A stretch of DNA of 64,000 nucleotides from NCBI RefSeq assembly GCF_028890485.2, contig NZ_JARCHV010000001.1, positions 1,030,698 through 1,094,697 on the forward strand, given 5' to 3'. Source of the DNA: Planococcus sp. SK3692. Lineage in GTDB: Bacteria; Bacillota; Bacilli; Bacillales_A; Planococcaceae. The notes under the pieces are model-generated. The model made no database searches. It was given only the letters and a program-made list of their open reading frames with translations, and was not told where the DNA came from. Below, piece after piece: positions 10,133 through 20,160 of this stretch. Position 1 is the first letter of the stretch; each line of letters opens with the position of its first letter. Position numbers and translations under genes: made by a program.

Positions 10133-11185
10133 TCACTCTGCCGCAAACCGGTACACCGTCCGCGACTCGAACGCTTCCCCTGCCTTCAAAATCGCTGACG
10201 GGAAATGTGGATGATGGATGGAATCGGGCAAGCCTTGCGTTTCGAGGCAAAGCCCGAGCTGGTTTTGTGCCGCCACTCCTTTGAATGAATACGGTCCGCC
10301 GATATGGTTGGCGGTGTATAAGACCACTGCCGGCTCTGTTGTTTCGACCTGCAAACTGCGCCCGCTTTCCGCATCTTTCAGCTCGATTACAGGCTGCACT
10401 TCTTTATCTAATAGAAACGGATGGTCATAACCACCGCCGACGAGTTCGATTTGTGGATGCTGCGAGTCTGTCCCTTCGCGGATGGTTCTGCCTTTTCGGA
10501 AATCGAATTGCAGATCTTCATCAACTGACACGAGTTTACCGGTCGGCAGCATGTCTTCATCTAACTCCGCGTACTGGCTGCTCGGAATGGTCAATTGATG
10601 ATCGAGTACTGGCCGCTTGAAATCACCGCTTAAATTGAAGTAGGAATGGTTGGTGACATTCAGCAAGGTCGTCTTATCGGATACAGCGGAATAGGAAATC
10701 GCCAATTGATTTTCATCGTTTTTTATTATGTAGCGGACCGTCATCGTTAGATTCCCGGGAAACCCTTCTTCTCCGTCCGGACTGAAATGGGTAAATTCTA
10801 CGATCGACTCGTTTTCGGTTTCAATCATTTTCGTTTTCCAGACGGCCGCGTGAAAGCCGCCAGGACCACCATGCAAATGCTGGCCAGCAGAGTTTTTGGC
10901 GAGCTGGTAATCCGTTCCTTCTATTGTAAAAGCGCCTTCTTGGATACGGCCGGCAAAACGCCCGACGACGGCACCGAAATAATGCGGATTGCTTCCGTAC
11001 TCTTCCCATGTATCGAAGCCGAGTACAACATTCTCCAACAAGCCGTCTCGGTCTGGCGCCAGGATTTCCGTGATGATGCAGCCGTAGTCGAGACACGAGA
11101 CTTGAAACCCCTTGTCGTTCGTCAATGTATAGCGCGTGATATCATGGCCATTGATTTGGCCGAATGTTTTTTTAGTAATTGCCAT
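10133..11185 (-). CDS. galM: Aldose 1-epimerase (mutarotase)
   Basis: The 350-residue protein interconverts beta- and alpha-galactose, supplying the alpha anomer used by galactokinase. Family signatures are visible: NVVLGF near the start, the HLHGGP-type motif (QHLHGGPGG) with the substrate-binding His, NVTNHSYFNLSG with the catalytic His, and LCLETQ near the end with the catalytic Glu in that last segment. I start at ATG 11185, about 12 bases after GGAAGG; a GTG four codons earlier abuts that site. It is 50 bp downstream of the ROK regulator gene on the same strand, so the two are likely one transcript, divergent from galKETmsmX. There is no signal peptide. Confidence 0.9.
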   Translation of the reverse strand: MAITKKTFGQINGHDITRYTLTNDKGFQVSCLDYGCIITEILAPDRDGLLENVVLGFDTWEEYGSNPHYFGAVVGRFAGRIQEGAFTIEGTDYQLAKNSAGQHLHGGPGGFHAAVWKTKMIETENESIVEFTHFSPDGEEGFPGNLTMTVRYIIKNDENQLAISYSAVSDKTTLLNVTNHSYFNLSGDFKRPVLDHQLTIPSSQYAELDEDMLPTGKLVSVDEDLQFDFRKGRTIREGTDSQHPQIELVGGGYDHPFLLDKEVQPVIELKDAESGRSLQVETTEPAVVLYTANHIGGPYSFKGVAAQNQLGLCLETQGLPDSIHHPHFPSAILKAGEAFESRTVYRFAAE

Positions 11186-11235
11186 CTTGTTGATCACCCT
11201 TCCAATGTTTATATCCCCCTACACAACCATTCACT

Positions 11236-12387
11236 TTACGTCAGTTCAAAGACGTCCACCAACAACAGCGTCACTGCCCCGATTAACGTGGCGTCGTCGC
11301 CAAGCTTGGTAATTTCCACTTGCGTCCGGCTTGCCGATTGCGTCAATGCAGACGCCTGAATCGTTTCACGGATTGCCGGCAGGATGAATTGCTGTGCTTT
11401 GGAAACGCCGCCGCCGAGAACGATTTTTTCCGGATTGATGATATGGATCAGATTGGTCAAGCCAACGCCCATCGCCCTTCCGGCTTGTGTCAGTACCTCG
11501 ATGCATGCTTCATTGCCATCCAGCGCTTGTTCGAAAACTTGTTCTGCACTCAGTGATTGCGCTGTTTTCTCGCTGATGTTCCGCGTGATTGCGGGTCCCG
11601 CGACAAAGGTCTGCAGGCAGCCGCGGTTGCCGCATTCGCACACCTGACCGTTCAGGTCGATTGTCATATGGCCGATCTCCCCGGCGATATCAGAGGAACC
11701 ATGATATAGCTTTCCGCCGATGATCATCCCTGCGCCCACGCCACGGCCGATATTGACCGCAAGCATGCTCTCGAGTTCACCATGGTCGCCGAACCAAAAC
11801 TCCCCAAGCGCCATGGCGCGTGCATCGTTTTCCACTTTCACTTCCAAACCGAACGTGTTCTCAAGCTCTTCTTTGATCGGGATATCGGCAAGCCCTAAAT
11901 TCGGTGCCACCAAAGATACACCTGTTTTGACATCCACCACCCCATGCATCGCAACTCCGATGCCGACGACGTCTTTGCCTGTCGTTTTCAAAAGGCAGTC
12001 CTGAATGCAGCGTTTCAAGGCATCCAGGAATTTTTCATTATCGGTTGGCAATTGCAATTGGGTTTCGGACCGTTCAAGCACTTTTCCAGAGAGGTCCGCC
12101 ACGATGCATTCGATCGAATCCGGGCCGGCATCCACTCCAAGAATGCAAAAAGCACCGTGGTTGATGACTAGCATCGTCGGTTTGCGGCCGCCTTGCGATT
12201 GGCCAATATCGCTTTCTTCGACAATGTTCTGGTCGATCAGTTCTTTTACATTGCTGCTCACGGTCGGGCGAGTCAAGTTGGTCTCACGCGCAATCTGCGC
12301 CCTGGAGATCGGCCCTTGCGTTCTGATTTTATTGAGGATGATCGATTTGTTCATCGATTTCATCCACTGAAAGCTGCCTTGGCGCAT
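11236..12387 (-). CDS. ROK-family sugar-responsive transcriptional repressor
   Basis: A 383-residue protein with an N-terminal winged helix (about 15-75; SRAQIARETNLTRPTVSSNVKEL is the recognition region) and a C-terminal ROK kinase-like sugar sensor. The sensor has the zinc site CECGNRGCLQ and the phosphate-loop-like GVAMHG and NIGRGVGAG motifs. It belongs to the NagC/XylR type rather than the sugar kinase type because it retains the DNA-binding head. It is divergent from galKETmsmX across a 107-bp gap holding palindromic AT-rich sequence, so it most likely represses the Leloir operon and possibly ganB. The inducer is probably galactose or a galactoside; that is inference. GGAGG lies 7 bases before the ATG. 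Confidence 0.85.
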   Translation of the reverse strand: MRQGSFQWMKSMNKSIILNKIRTQGPISRAQIARETNLTRPTVSSNVKELIDQNIVEESDIGQSQGGRKPTMLVINHGAFCILGVDAGPDSIECIVADLSGKVLERSETQLQLPTDNEKFLDALKRCIQDCLLKTTGKDVVGIGVAMHGVVDVKTGVSLVAPNLGLADIPIKEELENTFGLEVKVENDARAMALGEFWFGDHGELESMLAVNIGRGVGAGMIIGGKLYHGSSDIAGEIGHMTIDLNGQVCECGNRGCLQTFVAGPAITRNISEKTAQSLSAEQVFEQALDGNEACIEVLTQAGRAMGVGLTNLIHIINPEKIVLGGGVSKAQQFILPAIRETIQASALTQSASRTQVEITKLGDDATLIGAVTLLLVDVFELT

Positions 12388-12424
12388 GCTGATTCCTCCG
12401 TTTTTAAAGTTTTCAGTTTCTTTA

Positions 12425-12453
12425 TTGAATAGTTTAACAAAATACCATATACT
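12425..12453 (+). promoter_or_regulatory. Sigma-A promoter of galKETmsmX
   Basis: TTGAAT (12425-12430), a 17-bp spacer and TATACT (12448-12453), about 40 bp before the galK start. Confidence 0.7.
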
Positions 12454-12457
12454 TATG

Positions 12458-12470
12458 TTAATTAAATTAA
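12458..12470. promoter_or_regulatory. Palindrome downstream of the galK -10 (operator candidate)
   Basis: TTAATT-A-AATTAA is a perfect inverted repeat covering the expected transcription start. It shares TTAATTAAAT with the palindrome before ganB. Position and symmetry suit a repressor such as the adjacent ROK protein. Confidence 0.5.
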
Positions 12471-12494
12471 TTTACAAAGTATTGGAGGGACATG

Positions 12495-13679
12495 ATGACA
12501 CAGCCAGACTTGCTGCAAAACTACCAGGATATCTTTCAGACCACTGACACACCGCGATCATTCTTCGCACCCGGCCGCATCAATTTGATCGGTGAACATA
12601 CCGATTACAACGGCGGCCACGTGTTTCCAGCGGCCATCTCACTCGGCACTTACGCGATTGCCCGCAAGCGTACTGACCAAACATTGCGTTTTTATTCAAT
12701 GAACTTTCCGGATGCTGGCATCATCGAGTGCACACTTAGTGATTTAACGTTCAATCCCGATCACGACTGGGCGAACTTTCCGAAAGGCATGATCCACACC
12801 TTTATCGAAGACGGTTTTACGATTTCCTCGGGGATGGATATCCTATTTTATGGCGACATTCCAAACGGCGCTGGCCTCTCCTCTTCCGCTTCCATCGAAA
12901 TGGCGACGGGCGTTGTGCTAGAAGAGTTATTCGAGTTGGAGATCGATCGGCTGCAAATGATCCGCTTGGGGCAGAAAGTTGAAAACGTTTACTTGGGCGT
13001 CAACAGCGGCATCATGGACCAATTCGCCATCGGCAAAGGCAAGAAAGACCACGCGATGCTGCTCGATTGCCAAACACTGCAATTCAGTTACGCACCGGTC
13101 GAATTGAATGGCTATGAGATCGTCATCATCAATTCCAATAAACAGCGGACGCTCGCCGGCTCCAAATACAACGAACGCCGCAGCGAATGCGAACAGGCTT
13201 TGATGGATTTGCGGACAGAATTGCCAATCGATAGCCTCGGCGAGTTGACCGGCGAACAATTCGAACAGCATAAGCAGTTGATCACCAACGACATCAACCG
13301 CAAACGCGCCAAGCATGCCGTCTATGAAAATGAACGGACCGTTCGTGCACTGAGCGAACTCGAGCAAGGACATATCGACGCGTTTGGAAAACTGATGAAT
13401 GCCTCCCACGTCTCGCTTCGTGACGATTACGAAGTCACCGGCGCAGAACTCGACAAAATCGCAGAAACGGCCTGGAACCATCCGGGTGTCATCGGCGCTC
13501 GCATGACCGGGGCGGGATTCGGCGGCTGTGCAATCGCCATCGTCGAGCGAACACAGATCGACAGCTTTAAAGAAGCACTGACAACAGTCTATAGCGAAGA
13601 TTTCGGCTATCCCCCATCGTTTTACGAAGCGAAAATCTCGGATGGCGCAAAAGAGCTTGTAGAGGAGTGGCAATTATGA
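12495..13679 (+). CDS. galK: Galactokinase
   Basis: A GHMP-family kinase of 394 residues that phosphorylates alpha-D-galactose at C1 with ATP, first step of the Leloir pathway. The galactokinase signature [17 protein letters not shown] is at about residues 25-42, the GHMP ATP-binding motif [11 protein letters not shown] at about 125, and the C-terminal MTGAGFGGC motif near 340. I prefer the second of two adjacent ATGs (12495), 5 bases after GGAGGG; the first is only 2 bases away. The stop overlaps the galE start, so the operon galK-galE-galT is translationally coupled. Confidence 0.95.
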   Translation: MTQPDLLQNYQDIFQTTDTPRSFFAPGRINLIGEHTDYNGGHVFPAAISLGTYAIARKRTDQTLRFYSMNFPDAGIIECTLSDLTFNPDHDWANFPKGMIHTFIEDGFTISSGMDILFYGDIPNGAGLSSSASIEMATGVVLEELFELEIDRLQMIRLGQKVENVYLGVNSGIMDQFAIGKGKKDHAMLLDCQTLQFSYAPVELNGYEIVIINSNKQRTLAGSKYNERRSECEQALMDLRTELPIDSLGELTGEQFEQHKQLITNDINRKRAKHAVYENERTVRALSELEQGHIDAFGKLMNASHVSLRDDYEVTGAELDKIAETAWNHPGVIGARMTGAGFGGCAIAIVERTQIDSFKEALTTVYSEDFGYPPSFYEAKISDGAKELVEEWQL

Positions 13680-14677
13680 GCGTATTGGTATTAGGCGGAG
13701 CCGGTTATATCGGTTCTCACGCAGTCTACCAGTTAATTGACCAAGGCATGCACGTCGTGGTCGTTGATAATTTGGAGAACGGGCACCGGCAAGCGGTTCA
13801 CCCGAAAGCCGTCTTTTACGAAGGCGATATCCGGGACGCGGACTTCCTCGATACCGTGTTCGAAAACGAGTCGATCAACGAAGTGCTTCATTTTGCCGCC
13901 AATTCACTGGTCGGCGAATCGATGGAAAATCCGTTAAAGTACTTTGACAATAATGTCTACGGCACCCAGGTCCTGTTGCAGGCCATGACAAAACACGGCG
14001 TCAAGAACATCGTCTTTTCTTCCACAGCCGCGACTTACGGGGAGCCGGAAGCCGTGCCGATCACTGAAACGATGCCGACCCAGCCGACCAACACTTACGG
14101 CGAAACCAAGTTGACCATGGAAAAAATGATGAAATGGACTTCTGTCGCCCATGACTTGAAATTCGTTTCCTTGCGCTACTTCAATGTAGCAGGCGCACGG
14201 GCGACAGGCGAAATCGGAGAAGACCACCGCCCCGAATCCCATCTCGTCCCGATCATTTTGCAGGCAGCCCTCGGGCAGCGAAAGGAAATCACTGTCTTCG
14301 GCGATGATTACGACACGCCGGATGGCACGTGCATCCGTGACTACGTCCATATCGAAGATCTCGTTAATGCCCACTTATTGGCACTCGACTACTTACGCAA
14401 GGGCGGAGAAAACGATGTCTTCAACCTCGGCAGCAGCCAAGGCTTCTCGGTCAACGAAATGATTTCCGCTGCGCGCTCTGTCACTGGCAAAGACATCCCT
14501 GTCAAAAACGGGCCGCGCCGAGCAGGCGACCCAAGCGTTCTTGTCGCCAGCACAGAAAAAGCGACACGCATTCTCGGCTGGCATCCGAGCCATACATCGG
14601 TGACGAAAATCATTGAAGATGCCTGGAACTGGCATTCCGCTCATCCTGCAGGCTACGGAGAAGAGGTTAAGCTATGA
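13676..14677 (+). CDS. galE: UDP-glucose 4-epimerase
   Basis: A 333-residue short-chain dehydrogenase-type epimerase that interconverts UDP-galactose and UDP-glucose. The Rossmann motif GGAGYIGSH opens the protein; the catalytic Ser/Thr region SSTAATYG and the Tyr-Lys pair in NTYGETK follow, and [10 protein letters not shown] is the substrate loop. The start is the ATG of an ATGA overlap with the galK stop, preceded by GAGGAG in the end of galK; a GTG nine bases earlier has no such support. The gene end overlaps galT in the same ATGA manner. Confidence 0.95.
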   Translation: MSVLVLGGAGYIGSHAVYQLIDQGMHVVVVDNLENGHRQAVHPKAVFYEGDIRDADFLDTVFENESINEVLHFAANSLVGESMENPLKYFDNNVYGTQVLLQAMTKHGVKNIVFSSTAATYGEPEAVPITETMPTQPTNTYGETKLTMEKMMKWTSVAHDLKFVSLRYFNVAGARATGEIGEDHRPESHLVPIILQAALGQRKEITVFGDDYDTPDGTCIRDYVHIEDLVNAHLLALDYLRKGGENDVFNLGSSQGFSVNEMISAARSVTGKDIPVKNGPRRAGDPSVLVASTEKATRILGWHPSHTSVTKIIEDAWNWHSAHPAGYGEEVKL

Positions 14678-16170
14678 TTCATCAAACACTTGCCGGACTC
14701 ATCCATAAAGCTTTGGCAACTGGATTGATTGAAGGGGACGATATCGATTACGCCCGCAACCAGGTGATGCACTTGCTTGAACTGGATGCCTTCCCGGAAG
14801 GCGTTGTCGAATCAACAGACGACAGCATCCCCAATTTATTGGAAGAGCTCATCGACTACGCAGTTGAAAACGGCATCATCCAAAATCTGTTGGATGACAA
14901 GGAAATGCTGTCGGCGAATATCATGAACTGCTTCGTCGCCAGGCCATCCGCCATCAATGCCGCGTTCAACGACAAATACGCGGAATCGCCAATCGCTGCG
15001 ACCGATTATTTTTACGAACTGAGCCAAAACAGCAATTACATCCAAATGAACCGGATCCGAAAAAACATTTCCTATAAACACAACAGCCCTTACGGCGAGA
15101 TGGACATCACGATCAACTTGTCCAAACCGGAAAAAGACCCGGAACAGATCAAACGTGAACGCGAAATGAAGCAAACGCTCAGCTACCCAAAATGTTTATT
15201 GTGCAAGGAAAACGAAGGCTACGTGGGACGGATCGGCTATCCGGCACGCGCCAACCATCGCGTCGTCAAAATTCCGCTCACCGGGGAAAATTGGTATTTC
15301 CAATACTCGCCTTATGTCTATTATAATGAACATAGCATCCTTCTATCCGAAGAACACCGCGACATGAAAATCGACCGCGGCGGCTTTGAACGATTGCTGA
15401 AGTTTACCGAACAATTCCCTCATTATTTCGTCGGTTCGAACGCCGATTTGCCGATTGTCGGCGGGTCTATCCTGAGCCACGACCATTACCAGGCAGGCCG
15501 TTATGAATTCGCGATGACGCGCGCTGAAGATGCGTTTTCGTTCCACTTGGATTCATTCCCAGGCCTACAGGCATCTGTCGTCAACTGGCCGATGTCGGTC
15601 ATCCGCTTGAAAGGCAGCCATATCGATGAACTGGTCGATGCCGCAGATGAGATTTTGCAGATCTGGAAGCAGTATTCGGATGAAGCGGCAGACGTCATCG
15701 CCTTCACCGGCGATACGCCGCATAATACGATCACACCGATTGCCAGAAAACGCGACGGGCTGTTCGAAATCGATTTGGTGTTGCGAAACAACCGCACGAC
15801 ACAGCAGCATCCTGGCGGGATTTTCCATCCCCACGCAGACGTCCATCACATCAAAAAAGAAAATATCGGCTTGATCGAAGTGATGGGGCTCGCAGTCCTG
15901 CCGCCGCGCTTGAAACAAGAACTGGAACAAATCCAGGAATTCCTGCTCGGTGAAACGAACCGTGTAGAACCCGCTCACCAGAACTGGGCGGAGCAATTAA
16001 AAGCACAATCCGGCCCAATCGCGAACCGCGAACAAGCCGAAGCACTCGTGCGGGAAGAGCTGGGCAAGAAATTTGTCCGGATCTTGGAAGACGCCGGCGT
16101 GTTGAAAGAACCTCAAGCATTCAAGCGATTTATCCATGCTGTCAATGAACAAAAAGCAGAAACCATTTAA
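14674..16170 (+). CDS. galT: Galactose-1-phosphate uridylyltransferase, class II
   Basis: A 498-residue protein of the larger Gram-positive GalT type, not the HIT-like E. coli type. It exchanges galactose-1-phosphate with UDP-glucose. Typical segments are [25 protein letters not shown] and [11 protein letters not shown]; the last holds the conserved His residues. Its start overlaps the galE stop (ATGA). The next gene, msmX, lies 43 bp downstream with its own strong ribosome site. Together GalK, GalT and GalE turn imported galactose into UDP-glucose and glucose-1-phosphate. Confidence 0.94.
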   Translation: MIHQTLAGLIHKALATGLIEGDDIDYARNQVMHLLELDAFPEGVVESTDDSIPNLLEELIDYAVENGIIQNLLDDKEMLSANIMNCFVARPSAINAAFNDKYAESPIAATDYFYELSQNSNYIQMNRIRKNISYKHNSPYGEMDITINLSKPEKDPEQIKREREMKQTLSYPKCLLCKENEGYVGRIGYPARANHRVVKIPLTGENWYFQYSPYVYYNEHSILLSEEHRDMKIDRGGFERLLKFTEQFPHYFVGSNADLPIVGGSILSHDHYQAGRYEFAMTRAEDAFSFHLDSFPGLQASVVNWPMSVIRLKGSHIDELVDAADEILQIWKQYSDEAADVIAFTGDTPHNTITPIARKRDGLFEIDLVLRNNRTTQQHPGGIFHPHADVHHIKKENIGLIEVMGLAVLPPRLKQELEQIQEFLLGETNRVEPAHQNWAEQLKAQSGPIANREQAEALVREELGKKFVRILEDAGVLKEPQAFKRFIHAVNEQKAETI

Positions 16171-16213
16171 ACGCGATTACACAAAGCACTTACATACATT
16201 GGGAGGGATTTAT

Positions 16214-17311
16214 ATGGCAGGCTTAACTTTAACGAATATCCGAAAAGAATACGAAAAAGGGGTTGTATCCGTTCAGGACTTCAATCTGGAAATCCGCGAT
16301 AAGGAGTTCCTCGTACTCGTAGGCCCTTCTGGCTGCGGCAAGTCCACTACCTTGCGCATGATCGCAGGCTTGGAAGAAATCACAGATGGCGATTTATATA
16401 TCGGTGACAAACGCGTCAACGATGTCTCGCCGAAAGACCGCGACATCGCGATGGTGTTCCAGAACTATGCATTGTATCCCCACATGAGCGTCTACGACAA
16501 TATGGCGTTCAGCTTGAAGCTGCGCAAAATGAAAAAAGACGAGATCAAGACACGCGTGGCGAACGCCTCGAGCATCCTCGGCCTTGACGATTACTTGGAC
16601 CGCAAACCGAAAGCGCTATCAGGCGGCCAGCGCCAACGTGTCGCTCTCGGGCGTGCCATCGTACGCGATGCAGAAGTGTTCTTGATGGATGAGCCTTTGT
16701 CCAACTTGGATGCCAAACTGCGCGTGCAGATGCGCACCGAGATCCAAAAGCTCCATCGCCGCCTGCAGACGACGACCATCTATGTTACACACGATCAGAC
16801 AGAAGCGATGACGATGGCGACACGCCTCGTCGTCATGAAAGACGGCTTTATCCAGCAAGTCGGTTCGCCGAAAGAAGTGTATGACAAGCCGGACAATATG
16901 TTTGTCGGCGGTTTCATCGGCTCACCGTCCATGAACTTCCTGCGCGGGAAAATTGTTGGGGATTCGTTTGTCATGGGAGATGTCAAAGTGCTCGTCCCTG
17001 AAGGCAAGCTTGCGACACTGCGCGACCAAGGTTATAAAGACAAGGAAATCGTCCTCGGCATCCGCCCGGAAGACATCCATGATGAACCTTTGTTCCTTGA
17101 TCATTCCCCGCATACAAAAGTGAAAGCTTATGTAGAAGTGGCGGAATTGATGGGCTCGGAAATCATTCTTTATTCGAATGTTAACGAACAGGATTTCGTC
17201 GCACGCGTCGATGCCCGCTTCAATGTAGAATCCGGCCAGACGATCGACATGGCCTTCGATATGAATAAAGCCCATTTCTTCGATAGCGAATCGGAATTGC
17301 GTATTAAATAA
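16214..17311 (+). CDS. msmX: Multi-sugar ABC transporter ATPase
   Basis: The 365-residue MalK/UgpC-type ATPase equals B. subtilis MsmX in length. Walker A is GPSGCGKST, the signature LSGGQRQR, Walker B VFLMDEPLSNLD, and the H-loop THD; a C-terminal TOBE/OB regulatory domain follows (about 240-365). The start is ATG 16214 with GGGAGGG 7 bases upstream; an upstream in-frame ATG overlaps galT and lacks one. MsmX-type ATPases serve several sugar importers, and neither GanSPQ nor the importer at 24828-28009 encodes its own ATPase, so this gene probably energises both. It is the last gene of the gal operon. Confidence 0.93.
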   Translation: MAGLTLTNIRKEYEKGVVSVQDFNLEIRDKEFLVLVGPSGCGKSTTLRMIAGLEEITDGDLYIGDKRVNDVSPKDRDIAMVFQNYALYPHMSVYDNMAFSLKLRKMKKDEIKTRVANASSILGLDDYLDRKPKALSGGQRQRVALGRAIVRDAEVFLMDEPLSNLDAKLRVQMRTEIQKLHRRLQTTTIYVTHDQTEAMTMATRLVVMKDGFIQQVGSPKEVYDKPDNMFVGGFIGSPSMNFLRGKIVGDSFVMGDVKVLVPEGKLATLRDQGYKDKEIVLGIRPEDIHDEPLFLDHSPHTKVKAYVEVAELMGSEIILYSNVNEQDFVARVDARFNVESGQTIDMAFDMNKAHFFDSESELRIK

Positions 17312-17315
17312 AAAG

Positions 17316-17346
17316 AAACCCGGCCAGAATTCTGGCCGGGTTTTTC
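17316..17346 (+). terminator. Terminator of the gal operon
   Basis: Perfect stem AAACCCGGCCAGA/TCTGGCCGGGTTT followed by T5, shortly after the msmX stop. Confidence 0.93.
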
Positions 17347-17370
17347 TGTATGTAAAGACACTCAAGAAAC

Positions 17371-17588
17371 CGTATTTTCCGAAGCTTACTGCTCGCTTTC
17401 CGTGGAGCGGGAATCGAGCCTCCTCGTCACTAAAAACGTTGCTCAACTCTCACTATGTTCGAGCATCGCAAATGAATGTGCTCAGCACAGCTTCGCTCAT
17501 TCATTGCCTGCGGGGTCTCTCAAACCCGCTAGTCCCACAGGAGTCGAGCGAACGCTTCTCCAAATACTCAGACAGGTCATTGACTTCT
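17371..17588 (+). repeat. Long intergenic repeat R2 with hairpin
   Basis: Second copy of the R family, inverted relative to R1. It holds ATCGCA, arm AATGAATGTGC (17471-17481), a 13-base loop, arm GCTCATTCATT (17495-17505), then GCCTGCGGGG. Outer blocks match R1 on the opposite strand, so R1 and R2 bracket the gan-gal region as inverted repeats. It occupies most of the gap between msmX and the next gene. Confidence 0.8.
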
Positions 17589-17679
17589 AAGTGTAGAAAA
17601 GGTTAACATCTTTTTTATTTCAAAGCGGATTATAGAATTTTTCAACTGGGCGGATTTTTCCATGAAAATTTTCACCAAT

Positions 17680-17746
17680 AAAAACCCATGCACCCGCCCC
17701 AGTCATTGGATTGATTTCCAATAGCGGGGCGCTGTGCATGGGTTTT
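17680..17746 (-). terminator. Terminator of the second GH42 gene
   Basis: AAAACCCATGCAC (17681-17693) pairs with GTGCATGGGTTTT (17734-17746), with an inner GC-rich stem. On minus it ends in TTTTTATT. Confidence 0.88.
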
Positions 17747-17769
17747 CTGTTTGCCTTTATTACAACTGC

Positions 17770-19800
17770 TTATACTTTCGCCAAGATGAAGACGCCTTTT
17801 GCTTCGAGTTCCACCGTGCCGCTCAATTGCTGAGTGGACAATAGTTCCTGATACTGGCTGTCTTTCAAGTCAATCGATGCTGCTTTATTGTTGTGGTTCA
17901 ATACGAACAAATAGGTCTGGCCGCCTTTGACGCGTTCTGTCGTTTCGACGCCTTCCGGTACCGAAAGCAAGGGCTCGACGCCCGCTTCTTCGCAGACGGT
18001 TTGCAAGAAGTCGACCAAGAACTCTGCGTCTGGGCTCGAGGCCACGTACCAGGCTTTTCCTTTTCCGAATTCGTTGACAGTGAGCACCGGCATGCCCTGG
18101 TAGAAATCAGAGCCGTATTCAGCGACTGCTTGTGCGCCTTCTGTGTGGATCAAGTCAAACAGCAAATTGCAGGAATAGCTGCCGCTCAGGCTTCCGCGCG
18201 ATCCGTTCACGACGATTTCATTCGTTTCGTCCGGATGCAGCGCGTCGATTTCTTCTGCCCAAATGCCGAGCACCTGGCGCAATTCGCCTGGGTAACCGCC
18301 GAGTGTGACGATATCCGTTTCGTTGACGATGCCACTGAAGAATGTCGTGATAAACGTACCGCCGTTTTCGACGAATCGCTCAACTTTCGCTGCGTAACCT
18401 TCTTTCACCATGTACAGGACCGGTGCGATGACGATATCATATTGACTCAAATCTTCTTCGACACCGACCATATCGACTTGGACATTCAATTTATACAGTG
18501 CGTCGTAGTATTTATGGACTTCATTGACATAATCAAGTGACACCGATGGCCCGCTCGACAGCTCTGTCGCCCAGCGGTTTTCCCAGTCAAAGACGATCGC
18601 GACTTTGGCGTTGACGCGTGCATCAAGCAAAGTATCGCCCAACTGGTTGAACTCACTGCCGATTTGCGCCACTTCGTTGAAGACACGTGTGTTTTCGTGG
18701 CCGACGTGTTCAATGACCGCACCGTGGTATTTCTCGCAAGCACCGACTGAACGGCGCAGCTGGAAATACAGGATGGTATCTGCACCGCGGCCGATTGCCT
18801 GATAGCTCCACAAGCGCATAACGCCCGGACGTTTCAAGGAGTTATACGGCTGCCAGTTCTGCTGGCTTGGCGTCTGCTCCATGAGCATGAACGGCTGCCC
18901 GCTCTTCAAACCGCGCATCAAATCATGCGTCATCGCCGTATAGCTGAATGGCGTATCGATCGCCGGGTAATTGTCCCAAGAGACGACGTCCATTTCTTTT
19001 GCCCATTTGAAGTAATCGAGCATCGGGTAGGTGCCCATCAAGTTTGTCGTGATCGGTGTGTTCGGCGTGTGCTTGCGGATCGCGTTGTATTCAAGCTTAT
19101 AGCAATCAAGCAAGCTATCCGATTGGAAGCGGCGGTAATCAAGGGAGATCCCTTGGAAATCGGAGACATTGTCTTCGCGTTCTTCGCTCAGCATATTCGG
19201 CGCGACAATTTCGTCCCATTCGTAGAACGTGTGGCCCCAGAAGCCGGTGTTCCATGCTTTGTTGAGCTTCTCGAGCGTGCCGTATTTATCGCTCAGCCAA
19301 ACGCGGAACGCATCTTGGCAATTGTCGCAATAGCAATAGCCGCCGTATTCGTTCGACACATGCCAGATTAACACTGCCGGATGGTCTTTATAGCGTTCTG
19401 CCAGTTTATCAGCGATTTTCTCGGAATACTCGCGGTAAGTCGGGCTATTCGGGCACGAGTTGTGGCGGCTGCCGAATTTGCGTTTTCTGCCGTAGAAATC
19501 AACGCGCAACACATCCGGGTATTTTTTCGCCATCCACGCTGGATGCGCGGCCGTGCTGGTCGCGAGGCATGTGTAAATGCCGTTTTCATACAAGCGGTTG
19601 ATTTTATCATCGAGCCAGTCGAAATTATAGGTATCTTCGTTCGGCTGATTGAGCGCCCATGAAAAGACGTTCAATGTGGCGACGTCAATGCCCGCCAGTT
19701 TGAACATGCGCACATCTTCGTCCCAAATTTCTTGTGAATCCCATTGTTCCGGGTTATAGTCCCCGCCGTGCCAAATCTTCGGCAATTTATCGTTGATCAT
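17770..19800 (-). CDS. Beta-galactosidase, GH42 (second paralogue)
   Basis: A 676-residue cytoplasmic GH42 enzyme distinct from GanA. It starts with the HGGDYNPEQW signature; acid/base E151 lies in HVSNEYGG, nucleophile E308 in LMEQTPS. C116, C156, C158 and C161 form the zinc site. From memory, this branch includes the cold-active lactose-cleaving enzymes isolated from Planococcus, which suggests lactose or short galacto-oligosaccharides as substrate; that is inference. It has GAAGGGATGG ahead of the ATG. Intergenic repeat R3 separates it from the GH35 gene on the same strand, and its own terminator follows. No dedicated promoter is clear. Confidence 0.93.
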   Translation of the reverse strand: MINDKLPKIWHGGDYNPEQWDSQEIWDEDVRMFKLAGIDVATLNVFSWALNQPNEDTYNFDWLDDKINRLYENGIYTCLATSTAAHPAWMAKKYPDVLRVDFYGRKRKFGSRHNSCPNSPTYREYSEKIADKLAERYKDHPAVLIWHVSNEYGGYCYCDNCQDAFRVWLSDKYGTLEKLNKAWNTGFWGHTFYEWDEIVAPNMLSEEREDNVSDFQGISLDYRRFQSDSLLDCYKLEYNAIRKHTPNTPITTNLMGTYPMLDYFKWAKEMDVVSWDNYPAIDTPFSYTAMTHDLMRGLKSGQPFMLMEQTPSQQNWQPYNSLKRPGVMRLWSYQAIGRGADTILYFQLRRSVGACEKYHGAVIEHVGHENTRVFNEVAQIGSEFNQLGDTLLDARVNAKVAIVFDWENRWATELSSGPSVSLDYVNEVHKYYDALYKLNVQVDMVGVEEDLSQYDIVIAPVLYMVKEGYAAKVERFVENGGTFITTFFSGIVNETDIVTLGGYPGELRQVLGIWAEEIDALHPDETNEIVVNGSRGSLSGSYSCNLLFDLIHTEGAQAVAEYGSDFYQGMPVLTVNEFGKGKAWYVASSPDAEFLVDFLQTVCEEAGVEPLLSVPEGVETTERVKGGQTYLFVLNHNNKAASIDLKDSQYQELLSTQQLSGTVELEAKGVFILAKV

Positions 19801-19854
19801 TTGATTCCATCCCTTCTATGTATGTTGAACCGAGAATTTTCACCATCGATATTC

Positions 19855-20118
19855 CGCAAAACAGCTTCTTAAAACACTTTGCTCAAATCTCACTATGTTC
19901 GAGCATCGCAAATGAATAAACTCAGTTTCCCTTCGCTTATTCATTTCCTGCGGGCTTGCGCCGAACTAACTTGGGCTTAGACGCCCAAGTGGATTTCGGC
20001 ACTTCGCTTTCCCGCGGGAAAGGTGTTGACCGAAGCTTGCAAGGTCAATCCTTTGCGACGCAGTGCGCAGCGCTGTGGGAGCAGTACGGTTTTCTACGCT
20101 GTTTCGCTCCATATCTTA
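19855..20118. repeat. Long intergenic repeat R3 with two hairpins
   Basis: The most complete copy of the family. Hairpin one: AAATGAATAAAC (19910-19921) with GCTTATTCATTT (19935-19946), then CCTGCGGGC. Hairpin two in opposite orientation: CCCGCGGGA, then AAAGGTGTTGACC (20019-20031) with GGTCAATCCTTT (20043-20054), then GCGACG. The left part matches R4, the right part (reverse complement) matches R5. It fills the 360-bp gap between the GH42 and GH35 genes; nothing else is seen there. Confidence 0.8.
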
Positions 20119-20160
20119 TAAATTAGCAAAAAACGGACAACATCTTCTTAGCATTAGTTT

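Noticed and set aside
12927..13673. Long antisense open frame (248 codons) opposite galK
   Set aside because: It mirrors galK codon structure, has no ribosome site, and galK is unmistakable on the other strand.
17893..18540. Antisense open frame of 215 codons opposite the second GH42 gene
   Set aside because: Shadow of the GH42 coding strand; composition rich in Cys/His/Phe typical of antisense frames.
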